Assembly: GCF_001661265.1 (NCBI RefSeq)
Contig: NW_017566993.1
Location: 62,001 to 126,000, forward strand
Direction of reading: 5' to 3'
DNA: 64,000 nt
Source: Saitoella complicata NRRL Y-17804
Taxonomy: Eukaryota > Ascomycota > Saitoellomycetes > Saitoellales > Saitoellaceae
Shown here: positions 59,581 through 64,000 of the stretch, piece by piece
Numbering within the stretch: position 1 is the first letter of the stretch
Layout: each line of letters starts with the position of its first letter
Position numbers and translations under genes: made by a program
The notes under the pieces: model-generated
The model's input: the letters and a program-made list of their open reading frames with translations, nothing else
Database searches by the model: none
What the model was told of the DNA's origin: nothing

Positions 59581-60042
59581 AAGATGACATTCTGGATGTG
59601 AACACTTTATATAAGGGACCTTTCCTGTCGATCATGTTGACGATAGGAAGGAGCATGTGCGTATAAGCGTGTGTATTATTACGATAGTTGGTATTTATTA
59701 TGATGCATTATACAACTTACAGATCAAACATTGTCTGTCTCATTTTCCCACGCCATATGCTCACTCCAGAGTATCCCTATATCTCAACATGAGCCTTCCA
59801 GAAAAAGAGGTGTGCAATATTATAACAATCGCCGCAACCCATCCCTTCACTTCCCCCCTCTTTCGCAGTCCTCCCCCATATTCACCTCGGTGTGCCCTGC
59901 CTGGCTTTGCGCTTTCCCGGTGCCGAAGCGTGGCTTGGCCTGCAGCTTGACGCCAGCGGGTCATCGACAACGACGAGAACAGCATACACTCCCAGAGACG
60001 AACAGCATACACTCCCAGAGACGAACAGCATAACAGAGCACA
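59581..60042. other. Intergenic region and RVS161 leader
   Basis: 462 bp. The last 65 bp hold a tandem repeat that probably lies in the RVS161 5' leader. Otherwise nothing recognised. Confidence 0.5.
59978..60032 (+). repeat. 23-bp tandem repeat in the RVS161 leader
   Basis: A 23-bp unit beginning AACAGCATACACTCCCAGAG occurs twice perfectly (59978-60000, 60001-60023) and a partial third copy (AACAGCATA, 60024-60032) ends 10 bp before the RVS161 ATG. Confidence 0.9.
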
Positions 60043-61058
60043 ATGAGCTGGTGATATGAACCGCCCGCCGATTGACACAAGCAGTATGGCTAACATGTTA
60101 CAGGCACGGATTCAAGAAAGCGGTCAACCGCGCCGGAACGCAGGTGATGATGAAGACGGGACAGGTGGAGAAGACGATTGATCGTGATTACGAGATGGAG
60201 GAGAGGCGGTTCAGAACGTGCGCTTTTAATGATCTGTTTGCTTGTTGGTGCAAGTTTGACTGATCTTGGATGTGCAGGATGGAAACCGCAGCGAATAAGT
60301 TGCAGAAGGAAGCGAAGGGATATCTTGATTCTCTGCGATGTATGTTATAAAGAGACGGATCATGGTGTTTGCTATGTGCTGACTTTCTATAACAGCAATG
60401 ACTGCGTCGCAGACGCGAATTGCGGAGACTGTTGATGCGTTTTATGGAGAGGCTGCGACGACGGATGACACCTCGCGGTATTACCGACAAGCAGTTGAAG
60501 AGCTGGATTCGGAGACGGTGAAGGAGCTGGTATGCGGTAATTGTGGTAGAAAACGCAAAGATCACCGCTAACCACTGCGTACAGGATGGACCATACAGAA
60601 CTACGGTTCTTGAACCGATCTCCCGCTTCTGTGCGTACTTCCCCGACATCAACGAAGCGATTAAGAAACGCAATCACAAACTTCTGGATTACGACGCCTT
60701 ACGAGCAAAGGTTCGCAAGTTGACCGACAAACCCTCAGACGACGTCGTCAAGCTCCCCCGCGCCGAACAAGAAGCAATGCAAGCAAAGGAAATCTACGAA
60801 ACACTCAACGAACAGCTCACGAACGAACTACCACAACTAATCGACTTGCGAGTGCCGTATCTGGATCCGTCGTTTGAGGCTTTGGTCAAGATTCAGTTGA
60901 GGTTTTGTCAGGAGGGGTATGAGAGGTTGGCGCAGGTTCAGCAGTATTTGGATCCGAGTGTGAGGGATGAGTATGCGCATGGAGTCTTGGATCAGAAGGT
61001 CGAGACTGTGTTGCAGCAGATGAGGGAATTGAGTATTTGCGGATTGGGTGCGGCATGA
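60043..61058 (+). CDS. RVS161: BAR-domain protein Rvs161 (amphiphysin/endophilin family)
   Basis: Curved dimer that pairs with Rvs167 to sculpt and cut endocytic membrane tubules; also acts in cell fusion. Five exons: 60043..60050 (8 nt), 60104..60217, 60278..60339, 60396..60529 and 60585..61058; introns of 53, 60, 56 and 55 nt; 263 residues (yeast 265). The joins rebuild MSWHGFKKAVNRAGTQVMMK, MEERRFRTMETAANKLQKEA, KGYLDSLRSMTASQTRIAE and, after the last intron, DGPYRTTVLEPISRFCAYFP. The whole protein is one N-BAR domain without SH3, as for Rvs161. Intron 2 has a GTGCGC donor. The most intron-rich gene in this window. Confidence 0.93.
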
Positions 61059-61178
61059 GCTTGCGAGAAGATGACGGTTCTTGGAGGGATTAGAGGGTGG
61101 CTTCTAAAGAATATCAATATCGATACCGAATTGAGACGTAATTCACAGTAATTGAAGGCGACTCCAGTGACATAATCT

Positions 61179-61198
61179 CGAATCGGCTCGAAATTTCG
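61179..61198. promoter_or_regulatory. Gapped heat-shock element upstream of SSE1
   Basis: Units of five bases read cGAAt-cggct-cGAAa-tTTCg: GAA, a gap, GAA, TTC, all in the 5-bp phase expected for Hsf1. Positioned 115-134 bp before the start codon. A minimal nGAAnnTTCn pair plus a third in-phase GAA. Confidence 0.5.
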
Positions 61199-61312
61199 GT
61201 GCCGGTCTTCTGCGTCAGGGCACGTGCATCGAGGCCAGCGCGATTGAAGAAGTTTGAGTCCCGCAAGCGTTGACGGCCAAAAGCAAAACCATTTCGTACA
61301 ACACGAACAAAT

Positions 61313-63451
61313 ATGTCTGTCGTCGGAATTGATTTGGGTAACTTGAGCACCGTCGTCGCCGTCGCTCGTCGCGGTGGTATCGACATCCTCGTCAACGAGG
61401 TCTCCAACCGTGCCACTCCCACCCTTATCGCCTTCGGTCCTAAACAGCGATACATCGGCGAATCTGCGAAGACGAATGAGATCTCCAACTACAAGAACAC
61501 TGTTGGCTCTCTGAAACGATTGGTCGGACGTAACTACAACGACCCTGATGTGTTGGAGGTTGAGCAGCAGTACGTTGGTGCTCCCCTCGTTGAGGTCGAT
61601 GGTCAGGTCGGTGTTAAGGTCCAGTACCTCGGTGAGGAGAAGACTTTTACCGCTTCCCAGCTTTTGGCTGGTTACCTTTCCAAGATCAAGCAGACTGCTT
61701 CTGCTGAGTTGAAGACTGCCGTTTCTGACGTCGTCATCACCGTTCCTGCTTGGTACACCGACATTCAGCGCCGTGGTGTCCTCGATGCTGCTGAGATTGC
61801 TGGATTGAACACCCTCCGTATCATCAACGACACTACCGCCGCCGCTCTCGGATACGGTATCATCAAGACTGACCTCCCTGAGGACGAGCCCCGCCGTGTC
61901 GCCATCGTCGACGTTGGTCACTCCGACTACTCCGTCTCCATCTGCGAGTTCAAGAAGGGTCAGCTCGTCGTCAAGGCTACCGCCTACGACCGTCACTTCG
62001 GTGGTCGCGACTTCGACAAGGTCCTCGTCGACCACTTCGCTGAGGAGTTCAAGTCCAAGTACAAGGGTCAGGTTGATGTAAAGTCTAACCCTAAGGCTTT
62101 GGTCCGTTTGACCTCTGCTGTTGAGAAGTTGAAGAAGGTTTTGTCTGCTAACTCTGTTGCTCCTTTGAACGTTGAGTCTATCATGAACGATGTCGATGTT
62201 TCTAGTCAGCTTAAGCGTGAGGAGTTGGAGGCGTTGATGAAGCCTCTTCTTGCGCGCTCTACTGCCCCTATTGAGAAGGCTTTGTCCATCGCTGGTCTTA
62301 CCAAGGAGGACATTGACTCCGTTGAGGTTATCGGTGGATGCACCCGTGTCCCTGCCTTGAAGGAGGCTATCCAGTCCTACTTCGGCAAGCCCCTCTCTTT
62401 CACTCTCAACGCTGACGAGGGTGTCGCCCGTGGTGCTGCTTTCGCTTGCGCTATCCTTTCCCCCACTACCCGTGTTCGTGACTTCCAGGTCCACGACGTC
62501 ACCGCCTACCCCATCAAGTTCACCTGGGAGACCGCTGCCGACATCCCCGATGAGGAGACCGAGCTCGAGGTTTTCGGCCAGAACAACGCCGTTCCCTCTA
62601 CCAAGATCCTCACTTTCTACCGCAAGGCCGACTTCGACATCGAGGCTTCCTATGCTCAGCCTGAGCTCCTTCCCGGCCAGATCAACCCCTGGATCGGCAA
62701 GTACTCCATCAAGGGCGTCACCCCCAACGCCCAGGACGACTTCTCCATGGTCAAGGTTAAGGCCCGCCTTAACCTCCACGGTATCCTGAACATCGAGCAG
62801 GCCTACGTTGTTGAGGAGAAGGAGGTCGAGGAGCCCATTCCCCAGCCCGAGACCAAGGAGGGTGAGGAGCCCATGGAGATTGACGAGTCCGCCCCCAAGA
62901 CCCGCATCGTCAAGAAGCTCATCAAGACTGGTGACCTTCAGGTCGTTTCGTCTGTGCAGGCCGCCGACGATTCTCACATGCTCGCCTACAAGGAGCAGGA
63001 GTTGGCTATGACTACTGAGGACAAGCTCGTTGCTGACACCGAGGACCGCAAGAACGCTCTTGAGGAGTACATCTACGACATCCGTGGTAAGCTCGAGGAG
63101 GAGTACGCTGCCTTCGCCTCTGACGAGGAGAAGGAGAACCTTAGGGAGTTGTTGATGAAGACCGAGGACTGGTTGTACGATGAGGGATACGAGAGCACCA
63201 AGGCCAAGTACGTCGCCAAGATGGAGGACTTGATGAGGGTTGGTGGATTGATCCGTCAGAGATATTTGGATGCTCAGAACGAGAAGAAGGAGAAGGAGAT
63301 GGAGAAGGAGAGGAAGGCGAGGGAGGAGTTGGCTCGCAGGGCTGCTGGTAACAAGAAGCCTACGCAGACTGCTCAGTCAGGTGAGGTCGGTACCGGTGGA
63401 CGTGCTCCTCCTCCGCCGCCCCCTCCTGCGGACGACATGAACGTTGACTAA
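61313..63451 (+). CDS. SSE1: Hsp110 chaperone (Sse1), Hsp70 nucleotide exchange factor
   Basis: Cytosolic Hsp110 that releases ADP from Hsp70 (Ssa) and has holdase activity. 712 residues, one exon. The actin-like ATPase domain (about 1-390) starts MSVVGIDLGNLSTVVAVARR, where the second phosphate loop shows Hsp110 changes compared with Hsp70 (NLSTVV for TTYSCV), and includes INDTTAAALGYG and VEVIGGCTRVPALKEAI. The substrate-binding beta domain follows (about 395-510), then an acidic loop (VEEPIPQPETKEGEEPMEID) and the three-helix bundle with EEYIYDIRGKLEEEYA and TEDWLYDEGYEST. It ends in a proline run (APPPPPPPADDMNVD). Codon bias is stronger than in neighbours, as expected from high expression. 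An HSE lies upstream. Confidence 0.97.
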   Translation: MSVVGIDLGNLSTVVAVARRGGIDILVNEVSNRATPTLIAFGPKQRYIGESAKTNEISNYKNTVGSLKRLVGRNYNDPDVLEVEQQYVGAPLVEVDGQVGVKVQYLGEEKTFTASQLLAGYLSKIKQTASAELKTAVSDVVITVPAWYTDIQRRGVLDAAEIAGLNTLRIINDTTAAALGYGIIKTDLPEDEPRRVAIVDVGHSDYSVSICEFKKGQLVVKATAYDRHFGGRDFDKVLVDHFAEEFKSKYKGQVDVKSNPKALVRLTSAVEKLKKVLSANSVAPLNVESIMNDVDVSSQLKREELEALMKPLLARSTAPIEKALSIAGLTKEDIDSVEVIGGCTRVPALKEAIQSYFGKPLSFTLNADEGVARGAAFACAILSPTTRVRDFQVHDVTAYPIKFTWETAADIPDEETELEVFGQNNAVPSTKILTFYRKADFDIEASYAQPELLPGQINPWIGKYSIKGVTPNAQDDFSMVKVKARLNLHGILNIEQAYVVEEKEVEEPIPQPETKEGEEPMEIDESAPKTRIVKKLIKTGDLQVVSSVQAADDSHMLAYKEQELAMTTEDKLVADTEDRKNALEEYIYDIRGKLEEEYAAFASDEEKENLRELLMKTEDWLYDEGYESTKAKYVAKMEDLMRVGGLIRQRYLDAQNEKKEKEMEKERKAREELARRAAGNKKPTQTAQSGEVGTGGRAPPPPPPPADDMNVD

Positions 63452-63653
63452 GCGTTTGTGAGCGTGGAAAAGGGAGAAGTTGAGATGTAAAGAAAAGGAT
63501 TTTCGGATTTAAGGATACCGGGTTCGTTGTAAACGTCGTTTTGCATGGGTTAGAGAGATAGGCCGTGTTATGAGCTACGCTAGAAGAGTGGTATAATATC
63601 GTTTGTTATCCGTGATATCGATATGCATATGTGTCATCCTTCCGGCGCCTTCC

Positions 63654-64000
63654 TTATTTCTTTGTGCTTCGCGTTGATGATCTTGTGCCTGCTGCTGCTG
63701 CTGCTGTCCGTCCTCTGCCGCCCCGTCCACGGCCTCTTCCTCGTGTTGGCTTTGTTGGGGTGTCTTCTGGTGCGTCATCTTCTGTTCCCAACGTCTTTCT
63801 CCGTCCGCGTCCACCTCGTGCACCGCCTCGACCTCTTCCACGTTTCCTTGCTGGACTTGTCGTTGCGCTCCCCTCCTCCTCCTCCTCCTCTTCTTCCTCG
63901 CCTTCTGTCTCTTCCTCCTCATCCTCGCTCGCGACTGTCCCAGTACCAACAGATCCACCTCGTTTCCGTCCTTTGCTGGTGAACGTGTAGTTTGATAGTT
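63654..64000 (-). CDS. 3' end of an RGG-rich acidic protein (5' part outside window)
   Basis: Only the last 115 codons or so are visible; the frame is open to the window edge. The encoded tail runs SNYTFTSKGRKRGGSVGTG, an acidic stretch (SEDEEEETEGEEEEEEEEG), then repeated Arg/Gly motifs (ARKRGRGGARGGRGRRK, TRGRGRGGRGRTAAAAG) and ends RSSTRSTKK. Such tails are found on fungal nucleic-acid proteins (for instance MRE11 or nucleolar proteins), so a DNA or RNA binding role is plausible, but family cannot be named from this fragment. The other two minus-strand frames give Arg-rich or Gln-rich stretches without acidic/RGG blocks. It is convergent with SSE1, about 200 bp apart. Confidence 0.55.
   Translation of the reverse strand, partial: LSNYTFTSKGRKRGGSVGTGTVASEDEEEETEGEEEEEEEEEGSATTSPARKRGRGRGGARGGRGRRKTLGTEDDAPEDTPTKPTRGRGRGRGGRGRTAAAAAGTRSSTRSTKK

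Noticed and set aside
60992-62977. 661-codon open frame antisense to SSE1
   Set aside because: It lies wholly over a highly conserved, codon-biased gene, and its Leu/Val/Asp/Gly-rich product looks like a reverse-frame by-product of that bias.

Overview
The window is a compact nuclear segment of a fungus, most likely an ascomycete. The evidence is fungal-specific orthologues (TOS4/PLM2, SRF1-like, YDL183C/Mit_KHE1, KRE6/SKN1, RVS161, LEU4, AIM23/IF3), short introns (35 inferred in 20 genes, 49-68 nt, mostly GTATGT or GTACGT at the 5' end, CTGAC/CTAAC-like branch sites, CAG or TAG at the 3' end) and about 35 genes in 64 kb (one per ~1.8 kb). That density is tighter than I would expect for most filamentous ascomycetes and could suit an early-diverging lineage, but I cannot place the species. 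I saw no transposon, virus-like element, CRISPR array, rRNA or convincing tRNA gene; genes are ordinary host housekeeping genes plus a few lineage-specific ones.

Layout. 0-10.5 kb: HELLS/IRC5-type remodeler (cut by the window start), LEU4, a TOS4/PLM2-like FHA regulator with MCB boxes upstream, and a long RRN5-like Pol I factor carrying an unusual duplicated CxCx2C zinc-like module. 10.5-24 kb: HEM13, an MFS transporter, UPF2, an SDR, a secreted carboxylesterase and an aquaporin with a long tail. 24-33.8 kb: CUL1, SRF1-like, mitochondrial K+/H+ exchange protein, SEN15, CDS1 and a PTS2-bearing thiolase. 34-39 kb: an RNA-processing run of MPP6, LSM4, La (LHP1) and short-form tRNase Z. 39-51.7 kb: a Gfo/Idh/MocA oxidoreductase, KRE6/SKN1, MED11, YIH1/IMPACT, an oligopeptidase B, mitochondrial IF3 and PRP31. 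51.8-64 kb: SRV2/CAP, GPN3, AMPK beta subunit, an unknown membrane protein, a secreted protein with a duplicated six-cysteine module, RVS161, SSE1/Hsp110 and the 3' end of an RGG-rich gene running off the window.

Genes are not in operons, but many are divergent pairs sharing short promoters: PRP31/SRV2 (115 bp), LHP1/tRNase Z (145 bp), MED11/YIH1 (150 bp), SEN15/CDS1 (173 bp), SRF1/KHE1 (192 bp), RRN5-like/HEM13 (257 bp). Several promoters contain the textbook motif for their gene: MCB for TOS4, a Gcn4 site for LEU4, CCTCGG for the beta-oxidation thiolase and a gapped heat-shock element for SSE1. Exon structures below were inferred by eye from splice signals, frame continuity and family alignment, without transcript data.
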